From Arthrobacter sp. MMS18-M83 (lineage in GTDB: Bacteria; Actinomycetota; Actinomycetes; Actinomycetales; Micrococcaceae): a stretch of DNA of 64,000 nucleotides. The stretch is taken from assembly GCF_026683955.1 (NCBI RefSeq), contig NZ_CP113343.1:2976001-3040000 (forward strand), given 5' to 3'. Within the stretch, counting starts at the first letter, position 1, and each line of letters opens with the position of its first letter. The translations under genes and the position numbers were made by a program. Under the pieces are notes generated by a model. It was not told the origin of the DNA and did no database searches. It worked only from the letters and a program-made list of their open reading frames with translations. Below are positions 53,611 through 63,046 of this stretch, one piece after another.

Positions 53611-54675
53611 TCAGCGGACGTGGGCCGGTGAGGCAAGGGTACGGCCCGGGACGAAGACTCCCGGGAAGCGTTCGTGCCGTACGGTTGCGGAGCTGCGATT
53701 CTTGAGCAGCTCCGCCATGACTGCAGTGCCCCGTACCGCCACTTCATGGACCGGAATTCTGAGTGTGGCGATCCCGATCTGATCGGCGCCCATCAGGATG
53801 CCGTCGCACCCCGTGATGGACAGATCCTCGGGAATGCGCAGCCCTGCCGCTTTTGCGAACGGCATGAAGGAGATGGCGCGGGTATCCGAAGGGAACATGG
53901 CTGCGGTGATCCGTCCTTCGGCCGTTAGCCGGACGATGTCCTCACAACGGTCCACAGGGTCCCCAAAGAGATCCGTGTCCAACTGGTGGACCTCGATGCC
54001 GCGCCCGCGCAGGTGTGCCGCCATGGCGAGACCTCGCCGGTTTTCGGCTGTGGAGACGGAGAACGCCGGAACTACGACGGCCACCGCGCGGTGACCCGCG
54101 CTAGCCACACGGTCGGCCAGGATGGCACCGTTGGTGTCCTCGTCGTAGGAGACTCCGAAAATGCCCGGATGCTCCTCCACCCTGCCGACGGACACTACCG
54201 GTACCGAGTCGAGGAACGGTTCCAGATCGTGAGCCTTGATGACCCCTGTGGATACCATGAGGCCGCCGACCCGCAAGCCCAGGAGCCTCCGCAACCCGGC
54301 CAGCTCTTCCTCAGCACCCCGCGTCATAGTGGGGACCACGGTGATCAGCTGAAGCCCCGAGCGGCTGGCCTCGTTCTGGATCTCGCTGTGGAGCAGGCCG
54401 TATGCGGGATTCCTGGGATCCCGCAGAAGCAGGCCCACCAGGTCCGAACTCCGCGCCGCCAGCCCGCTGGCAATCATGTTGGGCACGTAGCCCAATTCCC
54501 TCAAGGCCCTGTTGACCTTTTCCTGGGTCTTGGGGGAAACAGAGACATGCCCCATTAGCACCCGGGACACTGTGGCCCGGGATACTTGGGCCAGCTGGGC
54601 GACGTCGTCCATCCGCACACCCAGCGGTGATCCTCCGTTACGTCCCTTCGGGGGCCCCAGCTCAGTCACAGCCAC
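53611..54675 (-). CDS. LacI-family transcriptional regulator
   Basis: About 354 residues with the LacI helix-turn-helix (MDDVAQLAQVSRATVSRVLM) and a sugar-binding-like effector domain (LVGLLLRDPRNPAYGLLHSE; VPVVSVGRVEEHPGIFGVSY). Start uncertain: GTG 54675 follows the GDPD stop closely; GTG 54618 or ATG 54612 would remove an unusual 20-residue Pro/Gly extension. It closes the minus-strand operon of the ABC importer and GDPD, and probably binds the two mirror-image sites at 59546-59559 and 59634-59647. Confidence 0.88.
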   Translation of the reverse strand: MAVTELGPPKGRNGGSPLGVRMDDVAQLAQVSRATVSRVLMGHVSVSPKTQEKVNRALRELGYVPNMIASGLAARSSDLVGLLLRDPRNPAYGLLHSEIQNEASRSGLQLITVVPTMTRGAEEELAGLRRLLGLRVGGLMVSTGVIKAHDLEPFLDSVPVVSVGRVEEHPGIFGVSYDEDTNGAILADRVASAGHRAVAVVVPAFSVSTAENRRGLAMAAHLRGRGIEVHQLDTDLFGDPVDRCEDIVRLTAEGRITAAMFPSDTRAISFMPFAKAAGLRIPEDLSITGCDGILMGADQIGIATLRIPVHEVAVRGTAVMAELLKNRSSATVRHERFPGVFVPGRTLASPAHVR

Positions 54676-54679
54676 CACT

Positions 54680-55564
54680 CTACTGGCTGGCCAACATGCC
54701 CGCGGACGCCCCCTGAACCACCGCATTTCGGTAGGGGACCAGCAATCCCGGCCAGTCGGTCTGGATGATGTCGGCACCAAGTCCTACCAGCCGTCCCCAC
54801 CCTGAATCGGGGTCGCCGAGCACGGACATCTCGTCGTCCCAGCCGCAGAACAGGGGCACCCCGTTGCTCAGGTTGATGGCGTTCAATAGGACGAAAAGTC
54901 CACGCGAATGGAGCCATTCCACATAGTCGGGAGAGGCAAAATCGTGGTCCGGACCTTCCGCCAGAAGTTCCATCCCAACCGTGTTGATCTCCGTGTACTC
55001 CAGCACGCGGAGAACGTCCTCATGGGACCGGACCATGGGCGCGAAGGGGTATTTCACCGGGTGCGCAGCCAGCAGCTCCAGCGGTTCCCGGTCCACGGGG
55101 GATTTCAGCACGGCCCTGCCGAGTACGTCGTAACGGTCCAGGTATGGCAGCAGCCTCTCCCAGTACCACCAGGAGCGGTCCACGTTGAACAGGGCACAAG
55201 GGTTTTGACCCAGTACCTCACCGAGCGTTGTCACCCTGCAGGGCTCGTTGCTCGCCGTGGAGCACCAGCGGTACTCCAAGGCACGGATCGATGCGGCATC
55301 CAGTGTCCTGATGTTCTCCTGGATCCCGAAGTGCATCGGCTCGTAGCCGTCGTGGAAGAGAAAGAACTCGCCATCGGTCGATTCAACGATGTCGATCTCC
55401 ACCATCTCGGCACCTTGGCGAAGAGCCGCCTCCACGGCTGCCTGGGTGTTTTCCGCGATGGTGCCGAGGCCGGTGCCGCGGTGGACGGCCACCAGTGGCC
55501 TAGCGCGCTCAAAAGCGGCATTGAGTTGGGCATTCTGCTCCACGAATCGTGGCTGTCCGAACAT
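54680..55564 (-). CDS. Glycerophosphodiester phosphodiesterase family protein
   Basis: A 294-residue GDPD-type TIM barrel. The catalytic His-Arg and Glu cluster is VAVHRGTGLGTIAENTQAAV, with EMVEIDIVESTDGEFFLFHD carrying Glu, Asp and the second His. The C-terminus ends with GADIIQTDWPGLLVPYR as in the family. It normally releases sn-glycerol-3-phosphate from phospholipid head-group diesters. It is encoded three bases after the permease, so the transporter may import the diester. Confidence 0.88.
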   Translation of the reverse strand: MFGQPRFVEQNAQLNAAFERARPLVAVHRGTGLGTIAENTQAAVEAALRQGAEMVEIDIVESTDGEFFLFHDGYEPMHFGIQENIRTLDAASIRALEYRWCSTASNEPCRVTTLGEVLGQNPCALFNVDRSWWYWERLLPYLDRYDVLGRAVLKSPVDREPLELLAAHPVKYPFAPMVRSHEDVLRVLEYTEINTVGMELLAEGPDHDFASPDYVEWLHSRGLFVLLNAINLSNGVPLFCGWDDEMSVLGDPDSGWGRLVGLGADIIQTDWPGLLVPYRNAVVQGASAGMLASQ

Positions 55565-55567
55565 TTT

Positions 55568-57394
55568 CTATCCCTCTTGCTTGTTGGCGGCGCCAGCTGT
55601 GGCCAGCTCACGGTATTCGCGGACGGTTTCTGGTGTAGTCGACCGCGGAGCAGGGACTACTTTTGTTGGCGACTTAGGTCGGCGCCGCGAACCGACGGGC
55701 CTGGTCGCGCGTCCGTAGACGAGCCACATGGTGACGCCCGTGATGACCATGAGGATGACGGTGTAAACGAAGGTCAGGGCTGTGGTGTCCGTCAAGGTGT
55801 CGTTGCTGGTGGCGTTCTTGATGACGATGCCCAAAGGCTGGTACAGGGGGTGAGCCAGGAAGACGGCAGTGTCGTAGTCGTCGAGCAGGTGGTTGAAGTT
55901 CAGGGCCGCTACCGCCGCCGCCGTGGGGGCGACGATCGGCAACAGGATCCGGCGAAAGGTGGTGAAGGATCCGGCACCAAGAATCGCGGCGGCCTCTTCC
56001 AGCTGGTCCGGTACCGCGGCGAAGGCTGCCTTGAGCATCCGCAGGGTGAATGGGATCTTGCCGATCACGTAGGCAATCGCGAGGATCGCCAGCGTGCCTG
56101 CCAGGACAATGTTGCCCACCAGCCATTCCGAGTGGTCGAAAGTGATGATCAATCCAAGCGCCACCATGGTGGAGGGCAGAATCCAAGGGATATGCAGGAT
56201 GAATTCGATGGCAGCGGTGACGGGGTTGCGGAATTTCTGTACCAGGCGGGCAACGAACAGCAGGCCGAAGACCGCAACAATCGTTGCGACGGCACTGTAG
56301 CCGATGCTCACGAGGAACGGCCACAGTGCCGAGTAGTCGGTGAAGACTCGGAGGTAGTTATCCAGAGTGAAGGTGCCGGGGTTCAGGGTGGCGCTCTGGA
56401 TCGAGGCAGCGTCGGTGAAGGAGAAGACCACGATTAGGACCGGCGGGAGCGCATAGACGGCGAAAAGTGCGTATGCCACGGCGTACACCACAACATTTGC
56501 CACCGGGTTTTCGATCTTTTGCTTCTGCATGGACGCAGGAACTTTGGACACGCTGAAGTAGGTCCCGCCTTTCTCAAGACGGTTCATCACGGCCAGCAAC
56601 ACGATAGTGGATAGGCCCAGGATGATGGCGAGCGTCGCGGCAAGATCCCGCGACGACGGAGCATTGGCGAACGTCAAAATCATCGGCGTGACGGTCTGGA
56701 AGTCTTGGCCGCCGAGTACTTGTGGGGCGGCCAGCGCCCCCAGCCCGCCGAGGAAGGTCAGGATGGTGATGGCATACACCGTCGGCATCAGAGTGGGCAG
56801 GACGATGCTGCGCAGCACTTTCCAGCTTGAAGCGCCCATCATCCGTGCGGCTTCGATGGTCTGGAAGTCCACCTTCGCCAGCGCATTGCCGAGGAACAGC
56901 AGATGGTTTCCGGTGCAGGCGAACGTCATGACGAACACCACGGCGAACATGCCCGTGAACCAACCCGCATTCATGCCCGGGAACACGTTCAGCAGCAGGC
57001 GCGTGATGAAGCCACTATCTCCGTAGATGAACTTGTAGCCGGCCACCAGCACGATTCCGCCGTAAACCAGCGTGCTGGCGTAGCCCAGCCACAAAACCCG
57101 GGCGCCTTTGATGTCGAAGTACCGTGTTGCCAGGACAATGAAGATCCCGACGGCGTTGACGGTCACCGAGAGCACGACTGCAAGTAGGAAGCTGTTGCGC
57201 AATGATTCCATGGCGCGTTGGGAAGACATCAGCCGCCGGACGGCATCGAAGGAAAACTGCCCCTCCGGCAGGAAGACCGTTCCAAGCAATCTAACGTTCG
57301 GGTAGATCAGGAACGTGACGGAAAACCACAACAGAACCGCCCCCACCACCAGGAACAGCGGGGACCGAAGCAGTTGTTTCAACGAGCCGTTCAC
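55568..57394 (-). CDS. ABC importer permease, two fused membrane domains
   Basis: A 608-residue Fe3+/spermidine-type permease with two copies of the six-helix domain. The two EAA loops are EAARMMGASSWKVLRSIVLP (first half) and EEAAAILGAGSFTTFRRILL (second half). The basic C-terminal tail is about 45 residues long. It overlaps the ATPase gene by four bases. Such fused permeases occur in importers for iron, thiamine, phosphonates or phosphodiesters. Confidence 0.88.
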   Translation of the reverse strand: MNGSLKQLLRSPLFLVVGAVLLWFSVTFLIYPNVRLLGTVFLPEGQFSFDAVRRLMSSQRAMESLRNSFLLAVVLSVTVNAVGIFIVLATRYFDIKGARVLWLGYASTLVYGGIVLVAGYKFIYGDSGFITRLLLNVFPGMNAGWFTGMFAVVFVMTFACTGNHLLFLGNALAKVDFQTIEAARMMGASSWKVLRSIVLPTLMPTVYAITILTFLGGLGALAAPQVLGGQDFQTVTPMILTFANAPSSRDLAATLAIILGLSTIVLLAVMNRLEKGGTYFSVSKVPASMQKQKIENPVANVVVYAVAYALFAVYALPPVLIVVFSFTDAASIQSATLNPGTFTLDNYLRVFTDYSALWPFLVSIGYSAVATIVAVFGLLFVARLVQKFRNPVTAAIEFILHIPWILPSTMVALGLIITFDHSEWLVGNIVLAGTLAILAIAYVIGKIPFTLRMLKAAFAAVPDQLEEAAAILGAGSFTTFRRILLPIVAPTAAAVAALNFNHLLDDYDTAVFLAHPLYQPLGIVIKNATSNDTLTDTTALTFVYTVILMVITGVTMWLVYGRATRPVGSRRRPKSPTKVVPAPRSTTPETVREYRELATAGAANKQEG

Positions 57395-58437
57395 GAGGCG
57401 ACCCCGTACTGGGAGACGCCGTACTGAAGGAGGTCGTCCGGGTTGACTAGGATCTGGACCGAATCTCCGGGCTGGAAGCCTCCCCTGCCATCCTCCTGCA
57501 GGATCCCGCGGAACGTTCCGTGATCCGTCTCGACGCGGTAGCTGCTGTAGACGCCGTGATAGTGCCGTGAGCTCACCCGGCCCGCGAGGGCGGGCACCGC
57601 TGCCGAGACGACCGTATCCGCCGCCTCGATCCTGACCTTTTCGATCCGCACGTAAGCTGGCCTCGCGGGATCAAGGTGGGTCCCGCCGTCGCGCATTACT
57701 GCTTTGACTGTGGAGGGGGACAGCCTGTTGGCATCGCCCACAAAGTTGCACACAAACTCGGTCGCGGACCGCGTGTACACCTCCTGGGGCGTTCCTACCT
57801 GCTCGATCCGGCCGTTGTTCATCACGGCAATGCGGTCGCTCATGGTCAGCGCCTCGTCCTGGTCGTGGGTGACGTAGACAGTAGTGATGCCGAACTGCTG
57901 CTGTAGATCCTTGAGCTGGGCCCGCAATTGGTGGCGTAGCTTCGCGTCGAGGTTGGACAAGGGTTCATCCAGCAACAGGATCTTGGGCCGCAGCACCAAG
58001 GCGCGGGCGATCGCAACGCGCTGTTGCTGGCCGCCGGAAAGGTCCGTGACGCTCTTGCCCAGTTGTTCGTCGCTGAGATTGACCTCGCGGGCGATTTTGC
58101 GGACGCGCTCTGCGGTCTCGGCCTTGGAAACCTTCGCAACCTTGAGGCCGAAGGCGATGTTTTCCCACACGGACAGGGTGGGAAACAGGGCGTAGCTCTG
58201 GAAGACCATCCCGATTTCGCGGCGGTGGCTGGGCAAGTGTGTGACACGCTTGCCGCCGATACGGATGTCCCCGCGGCTGGGCTCGATGAAGCCGGCCAGC
58301 GCCCGGAGGGCAGTGGACTTGCCACAGCCCGAGGGGCCCAGGAGGGTGAAAAACTCGCCTTCTTCCACCGTGAGCTGGTACTCGGGCAGTGCGACAAAAT
58401 CTCCGAAGCGGATCTCGACATTCTCAAACGTGATCAT
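57391..58437 (-). CDS. ABC importer ATP-binding protein (PotA/FbpC type)
   Basis: A 348-residue ATPase with Walker A GPSGCGKSTALRALAGF, Q-loop MVFQSYALFPTLSVWENIAF, signature [20 protein letters not shown], Walker B ILLLDEPLSNLDAKLRHQL and switch YVTHDQDEAL. A TOBE regulatory domain lies at the C-terminus. It follows the binding-protein gene by three bases and overlaps the permease gene by four. Confidence 0.92.
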   Translation of the reverse strand: MITFENVEIRFGDFVALPEYQLTVEEGEFFTLLGPSGCGKSTALRALAGFIEPSRGDIRIGGKRVTHLPSHRREIGMVFQSYALFPTLSVWENIAFGLKVAKVSKAETAERVRKIAREVNLSDEQLGKSVTDLSGGQQQRVAIARALVLRPKILLLDEPLSNLDAKLRHQLRAQLKDLQQQFGITTVYVTHDQDEALTMSDRIAVMNNGRIEQVGTPQEVYTRSATEFVCNFVGDANRLSPSTVKAVMRDGGTHLDPARPAYVRIEKVRIEAADTVVSAAVPALAGRVSSRHYHGVYSSYRVETDHGTFRGILQEDGRGGFQPGDSVQILVNPDDLLQYGVSQYGVAS

Positions 58438-58440
58438 CGA

Positions 58441-59502
58441 CTAGCCCTTCAGGTACTCAAGCTGGATCTTCTCGACCCACTTGTCGATGTATTTCCCGAC
58501 CAAAGTCCAGTCGATAGCCTGGTTCTTGAACGCGGCAGTCTGTTGGATCGCCTGAGCATCTGCGGTGGCGGCGGCCTTGTTGTTGGCGGGGGCCGTGAAG
58601 AACTGCTTGGACCACTTGGCCTGGACGTCGGCGGAACCGAACCAGTCGATGAACTTCTTAGCGGTTTCGTCCTTCTTGGTGCCCTTGATCAGGCCGACCT
58701 GCTGAACGGCGAAAGGAACTCCGACGGCGGGCTTCACGGCTTCCGTCGCGATCCCGTATTGCTTTTCGCGGCTCGCTTTACCGGAGAGCCACATCTGGCC
58801 GGCGTCCACCTGGGACTTCTTCATGCGCGAGTACAGGTCCTCGCCCGTGACGGCACGGCTCCCGTTGGCGAAGTAAGCCTTTACTTGTGCCCACCCCTCG
58901 GCGCTGATCCCGAGCTCACCGCTGGCGTCGGCGTAGCGGGCCAGGATGCCGGCAAGCACCATCTGGGTTGTGGCACCTCCCAGCGCGGTGGGCACCTCGT
59001 ACTTGCCTTTGAACTGGCCCTTGGTCCAGAGATCGGTCCAATCCTGTGGGGCGGCGGCAGGAGTGGCGTAGGCGGCCTTGTTGTAGACGAGCATGATCGG
59101 CTCGCGCACAATCGGCCAGAATTGCTTGCCTGACTGGTCACCCAGGGAGGCATCGACGTCTCCTGCCCAGGACGGTGTGTAGGGATCGAGCACGTTCTGG
59201 GCCTTGAGCTTCTCGAAGTACACGTTGTTCAAGCCGAACGTTACGTCAGCCACAGGGTTGTTCTTCTCCGCCGTCAGGCGGTTCATCACGTCGCCACCTC
59301 CCAGATCAACGAAGTCGATCTTGAAACCGGCCGCCGCGGCTTCCTTCTTCAACCAATCACCGCGCCCATCGGAGACTGAGTTGCTGTAGATGATGAGGGA
59401 TTCGTTGGATGAGGCCGATGCTTGGCCGGGCGGTGTGCAGGCGGTGGAAAGCAGGGATCCGGCGGCGAGTACGGCACCAAGCAGGACGATTCGACGTTTC
59501 AA
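58441..59502 (-). CDS. ABC importer substrate-binding lipoprotein
   Basis: A 353-residue extracellular binding protein of the Fe3+/phosphonate/thiamine type (NESLIIYSNSVSDGRGDWLK; VADVTFGLNNVYFEKLKAQN). Starting at TTG 59502, with GGAG five bases upstream, gives a compact lipoprotein signal (LKRRIVLLGAVLAAGSLLST, then Cys). The ATG at 59544 would add 14 residues and overlap an operator, so TTG is preferred. First gene of the operon importer-GDPD-lacI. Confidence 0.88.
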   Translation of the reverse strand: MKRRIVLLGAVLAAGSLLSTACTPPGQASASSNESLIIYSNSVSDGRGDWLKKEAAAAGFKIDFVDLGGGDVMNRLTAEKNNPVADVTFGLNNVYFEKLKAQNVLDPYTPSWAGDVDASLGDQSGKQFWPIVREPIMLVYNKAAYATPAAAPQDWTDLWTKGQFKGKYEVPTALGGATTQMVLAGILARYADASGELGISAEGWAQVKAYFANGSRAVTGEDLYSRMKKSQVDAGQMWLSGKASREKQYGIATEAVKPAVGVPFAVQQVGLIKGTKKDETAKKFIDWFGSADVQAKWSKQFFTAPANNKAAATADAQAIQQTAAFKNQAIDWTLVGKYIDKWVEKIQLEYLKG

Positions 59503-59545
59503 AGTGTCTCCAGGAGTGAACGGGTCGGACGCAATCGCGATCAAA

Positions 59546-59647
59546 TGAACGCGCTTTCATTCTGATGCTCATCATGGAACTTGTGGATTCAAATGGGTAA
59601 ATCGAATGCGAACAGATAGCTACGGGGAAAAGTTGAAAGCGCGTTCA
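59546..59647. promoter_or_regulatory. Paired LacI-type operators before the ABC-importer operon
   Basis: TGAACGCGCTTTCA at 59546-59559 and its exact reverse complement TGAAAGCGCGTTCA at 59634-59647 are near-palindromic sites with the central CG typical of LacI-family operators. Centres are 88 bases apart. The lacI-type gene at the end of the same operon is the likely regulator; two sites could support looping. Confidence 0.75.
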
Positions 59648-59836
59648 TTGGTTGTCAATCGCGTTCCACGAGGAAACTGCGTTAGGGCTTTGTTGTTGAG
59701 GGTCGAAGGGCGGAATGCCTAGTTTCCGGGCCCAGAAGGGGCGGCCTGCCCAAGGCACCTGTTGCACTCCTGCCGTAGATTTGCCTTGGTCACGTCTGAC
59801 CTTGAAACCTGCTGCCCAACTTGACCAGGAGAAACC

Positions 59837-60586
59837 ATGACTCCGGCCCCCATGCCCAGCCAACTGACGAACCGCTTTGGCGCTTGGCTCACTTTTCTGG
59901 ATGCGCACGGCATAGAAGTCCTGTCCGGCAGCGGATTCGACTGGATCGGCATCGACCTGCAACACGGCACCGCCACCCTGGACGGACTCCCCGGGTTGCT
60001 CCGCGCTTGCGAAATCAACCGAACGCCTGCTTTGGTGCGCACGTCCGGGCACAGCGCGGCGGAGATCGGCCGTGCCCTCGACGCCGGAGCGGCCGGCGTC
60101 GTGGTCCCGATGGTCGAGTCCGCGGTCCAAGCCGCCGCGATCGCCGCCGCCTGTGCCTTTCCACCAGAGGGTGTCCGCAGTTCCGGGGCTTCACGGTCTG
60201 CCATCGCGGCGCCTTCGCTGCTGCAGCCCGAAGGGAAAGTACTGTGCTTGGCCATGATTGAAAGCGCAGCGGGGCTGGCCAACGCTGAGGAGATCGCCGA
60301 AACCGAGGGCATCGACGGGATCTTCCTTGGTCCCTACGATTTGGCACTGTCCTTACGCGCCAGCGGCGTCACGGATCCGATCACCCTCGATGCGATCAGC
60401 CACGTTCTGGCGGTAGCCCGGCGTCTTGGAAAGCTGACGGGTGCGTTCAGCGGCTCAGCCCAGTTGAGCGGTGCGTTGCGCGACGCCGATCTGCTGGCTG
60501 TCGACTCGGACCTCGCCTTCCTGAGGTCCGGAGCCGAAGCCAAGCTGACGGACACCCGCGCGGCACTTTCGGCCGCACGGGTCTAG
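59837..60586 (+). CDS. HpcH/HpaI aldolase family protein
   Basis: A 249-residue class II (metal-dependent) 2-oxoacid aldolase-like TIM barrel. The N-terminal NRFGAWLTFLDAHGIEVLSG, the WIGIDLQHGTA motif with catalytic His, RTSGHSAAEIGRALDAGAAG VVVPMVES and CLAMIESAAGLANAEEIA carrying the metal Glu are all seen; the last Asp is in IFLGPYDLALSL. ATG 59837 has AGGAG six bases upstream. Substrate is unknown. Confidence 0.88.
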   Translation: MTPAPMPSQLTNRFGAWLTFLDAHGIEVLSGSGFDWIGIDLQHGTATLDGLPGLLRACEINRTPALVRTSGHSAAEIGRALDAGAAGVVVPMVESAVQAAAIAAACAFPPEGVRSSGASRSAIAAPSLLQPEGKVLCLAMIESAAGLANAEEIAETEGIDGIFLGPYDLALSLRASGVTDPITLDAISHVLAVARRLGKLTGAFSGSAQLSGALRDADLLAVDSDLAFLRSGAEAKLTDTRAALSAARV

Positions 60587-60629
60587 ACCGATCACGGATC
60601 TAGGCTCACCATGGGACTCAGCCACCGAA

Positions 60630-61349
60630 TCAGACGCTGCGGGCCTTCACAGGCGGACGCATGTACGTGGTGCGGCTTGGTCGCACGCCCAAACGGACGC
60701 TGCTTTCGAGCCAGGTGACAGCGGCGCCGGTGGGATCCACAACCGGTACGTACGTGCCGTTCTCTTCCAGTCGCCGCTGCAGTGCAGCAGCCACCCCGAG
60801 CATTCCTGTGCACCCGAGCACGATGACATCGGCCTCGCCGCGCCCAACAGCCTCCGACGCTTGGACGTAGAGGCGGTCCAGGAGCAGTTCGTGGTCTTCC
60901 AAGCCGAGCACAGGCAAGTCCACAACGCGGATGCAGGCGATCCGCTCGCTCAAGCCGTACCGCCGGGTGAGGCTGCGGAGCATCGGCAAGACGTTAGGGA
61001 GCACAGTAATGATGCCAATCTTTTCGCCCAGGCTCAGGGCGTGCAGGACCGCCGGTTCGAAGCCGCCAACCACTGGATAGTCCGCGATCTCCCGCGCCGC
61101 GTGCACCCCGGGATCGCCGAAGCAAGTGACGAACACGGCATCAACGCCGTCGCTGCTTGCCTCGTCGATCCGGTCAAGGATGCCCGGTGCCGCGAGGGCT
61201 TCGTCGTACTCGGACTCGATGCTTGCCGTTCCGCGGGCCAGGGAAACGATGTCGAACGTGGTTCCTGGGGAAACCCAGGCGGCGATCTCAGCCGCGACCG
61301 ACTCGGCAAAGCTGTCGCCGATCACAGGAACTATGACTCGAAGATGCAT
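60630..61349 (-). CDS. Asp/Glu/hydantoin racemase family protein
   Basis: A 239-residue racemase with the two catalytic Cys in DAVFVTCFGDPGVH (about Cys75) and DVIVLGCTGMLGVA (about Cys178). It starts at ATG 61349 behind GGAAGGA (MHLRVIVPVIGDSFAESVAA). It lies just downstream of a PucR regulator and a DUF917 gene, typical company for hydantoin or allantoin degradation, where a hydantoin or allantoin racemase would be useful. Confidence 0.85.
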   Translation of the reverse strand: MHLRVIVPVIGDSFAESVAAEIAAWVSPGTTFDIVSLARGTASIESEYDEALAAPGILDRIDEASSDGVDAVFVTCFGDPGVHAAREIADYPVVGGFEPAVLHALSLGEKIGIITVLPNVLPMLRSLTRRYGLSERIACIRVVDLPVLGLEDHELLLDRLYVQASEAVGRGEADVIVLGCTGMLGVAAALQRRLEENGTYVPVVDPTGAAVTWLESSVRLGVRPSRTTYMRPPVKARSV

Positions 61350-61486
61350 GACAGATCCTTCCGTAGGGGTACATGTGCTGGCAACACTAGGTGCATCATC
61401 CAAAGCCCAGAACGGGCGGCGCGCACTGCGAACCCGGGAGGACAGTGCGGACTGCCCGGAGTGACGGGATCTCCACGGGCAGCGCT

Positions 61487-63046
61487 CTAGCTGTGCTCGG
61501 TCTCGATGCTTCTGCAGGCTAATTGCAGCGCCAGCCGCTGGTTGGGATCATCGAGGTCCACGCCCAAGCGCTCGCGTAGTCGGTGCAGGCGTGCCGTGAC
61601 GGTGTTGCGGTGCAAGCCCAGGACAATTCCAGTAGTGGAGACCGAGCCGCCAGCCTCAAGGTATACCTGCAGGGTGCGGAGAAGCTGCCCGCCATCGACG
61701 CCTTTGAGAGGTGCCAGTGCGGTCTCGGCGAAAGCCCGCAGGATCTCGGAATCCTGCCATGCAGCCAAGAGTCTCGCGACGCCCAGCTCATCGATGTGTT
61801 CGGCCGCAGGACGGTAGTCGTGCGTCCTTGCCAACGTTGCCGCGTCGCGCGCTTCCAAGAGCGTGCTGGCCAACCCGCCGGGGCCGTGGTGGACACGTCC
61901 CACTCCGGCCACCACCTCCCAGTGTGCGGGCAGCTGGGCCAGCATGAGGCGCACTGAGCGCAGAACCCGGCGGCCATCCGACGACGGGGGTTCCGTGGCG
62001 CTGCTGATCCAGACGGTCCAGCCATCACCACGGTCCACTACGGGTCCAACAAGCTTTTGGGCTTCCAAGGCGCTCCGCAGTTTCCGCATGGAGGTCACGG
62101 GATCATCCTGCAAGGGATCCCCAAGCCGAGCGGTCCGGATCAGGTGGATTCCGACGTGCCAGTCCTGGAGGCGCCAGCCCGCGGACAGCGCGCGTTCCAC
62201 GACATCTTGGCTCGCCACACCCTGCCCCGCGATGAGGTCCGCGAGAAGACGTCCATGGAACACGGAATCCCTTTCGGCTGCCGCGCGCTGACTGGTGAGC
62301 CACGCCCGGACGAAGGGTTCGGCAACTGCCAAGGCACTGGCCGTTGCGATGCGCTGGTGTTCCCCGCTGCCGGCCGTATGGGAAGCGAGCCACGCGGCGG
62401 CTTGCGTGGAGCCCGGCTCGGTCACGGGATGGATCAGGATCTGCCCGCCGGGTGAGGGGTCGCTGTGCTGTGGAACGGTCAGGTCCAGTCTGAGCGTCGA
62501 AGGCAGGCCGAGGGGTTCACCGTGGATCGCGCTCCCGTCCGAGGACAGCAGCCAAACCGCTTGGGACAATGCCAAGCTCAGCGCGGCCAGAATGTCTTCC
62601 GCCGTGGTCTTGGTACTGAGCCGGCGGACCACGTCCTCGATGAGCCTTGCCCGCTGTACTTCCGGTGCACGGACCCGGATGGTGAGGCGATGGAGCAGGT
62701 CCACGAGGTCGGCCCCCACAATGGACAGCACGGGGATGGCAAGACGGTCGGCCAACCGCAGGGTGGAGAGCAAGGGTGGCTGCTCTTCGGCGGTTATCAG
62801 CAGAGCTGCAACGCCGGCCGATTCGGCCCGCCGGACGAGGGCTTCCAAGCGGTAGGACGGTGTCACCGCCGCCGCGGCGCACACCACAAGGTGACCGTTC
62901 GCCGTCGTCGGGAGCTCACCGCTGTACCAGCTCAAGTCGCGGACTGCGCGGTCGAGTCCGTGCTTGCCGGCGACGACGGCGGAACCTGCGAGTACCGTTT
63001 CGGTGAGGAGTTCCCGGACGGTGACCGGCGCGTAATTGGCGGTCAT
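61487..63046 (-). CDS. PucR-family transcriptional regulator
   Basis: A 519-residue regulator: N-terminal PucR-like sensor domain (VRELLTETVLAGSAVVAGKH; TANGHLVVCAAAAVTPSYRL), a GGDEF-unlike central region, and the C-terminal PucR helix-turn-helix (LQVYLEAGGSVSTTGIVLGL HRNTVTARLHRLRERLG). Such proteins activate purine or hydantoin degradation genes. Its start overlaps the preceding DUF917 stop by four bases (ATGA), so the two are coupled. Confidence 0.9.
   Translation of the reverse strand: MTANYAPVTVRELLTETVLAGSAVVAGKHGLDRAVRDLSWYSGELPTTANGHLVVCAAAAVTPSYRLEALVRRAESAGVAALLITAEEQPPLLSTLRLADRLAIPVLSIVGADLVDLLHRLTIRVRAPEVQRARLIEDVVRRLSTKTTAEDILAALSLALSQAVWLLSSDGSAIHGEPLGLPSTLRLDLTVPQHSDPSPGGQILIHPVTEPGSTQAAAWLASHTAGSGEHQRIATASALAVAEPFVRAWLTSQRAAAERDSVFHGRLLADLIAGQGVASQDVVERALSAGWRLQDWHVGIHLIRTARLGDPLQDDPVTSMRKLRSALEAQKLVGPVVDRGDGWTVWISSATEPPSSDGRRVLRSVRLMLAQLPAHWEVVAGVGRVHHGPGGLASTLLEARDAATLARTHDYRPAAEHIDELGVARLLAAWQDSEILRAFAETALAPLKGVDGGQLLRTLQVYLEAGGSVSTTGIVLGLHRNTVTARLHRLRERLGVDLDDPNQRLALQLACRSIETEHS

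Noticed and set aside
54908..56437. A 509-codon open frame opposite GDPD and the fused permease
   Set aside because: Antisense shadow of well-supported minus-strand genes; His/Gly/Val-rich with no motif.
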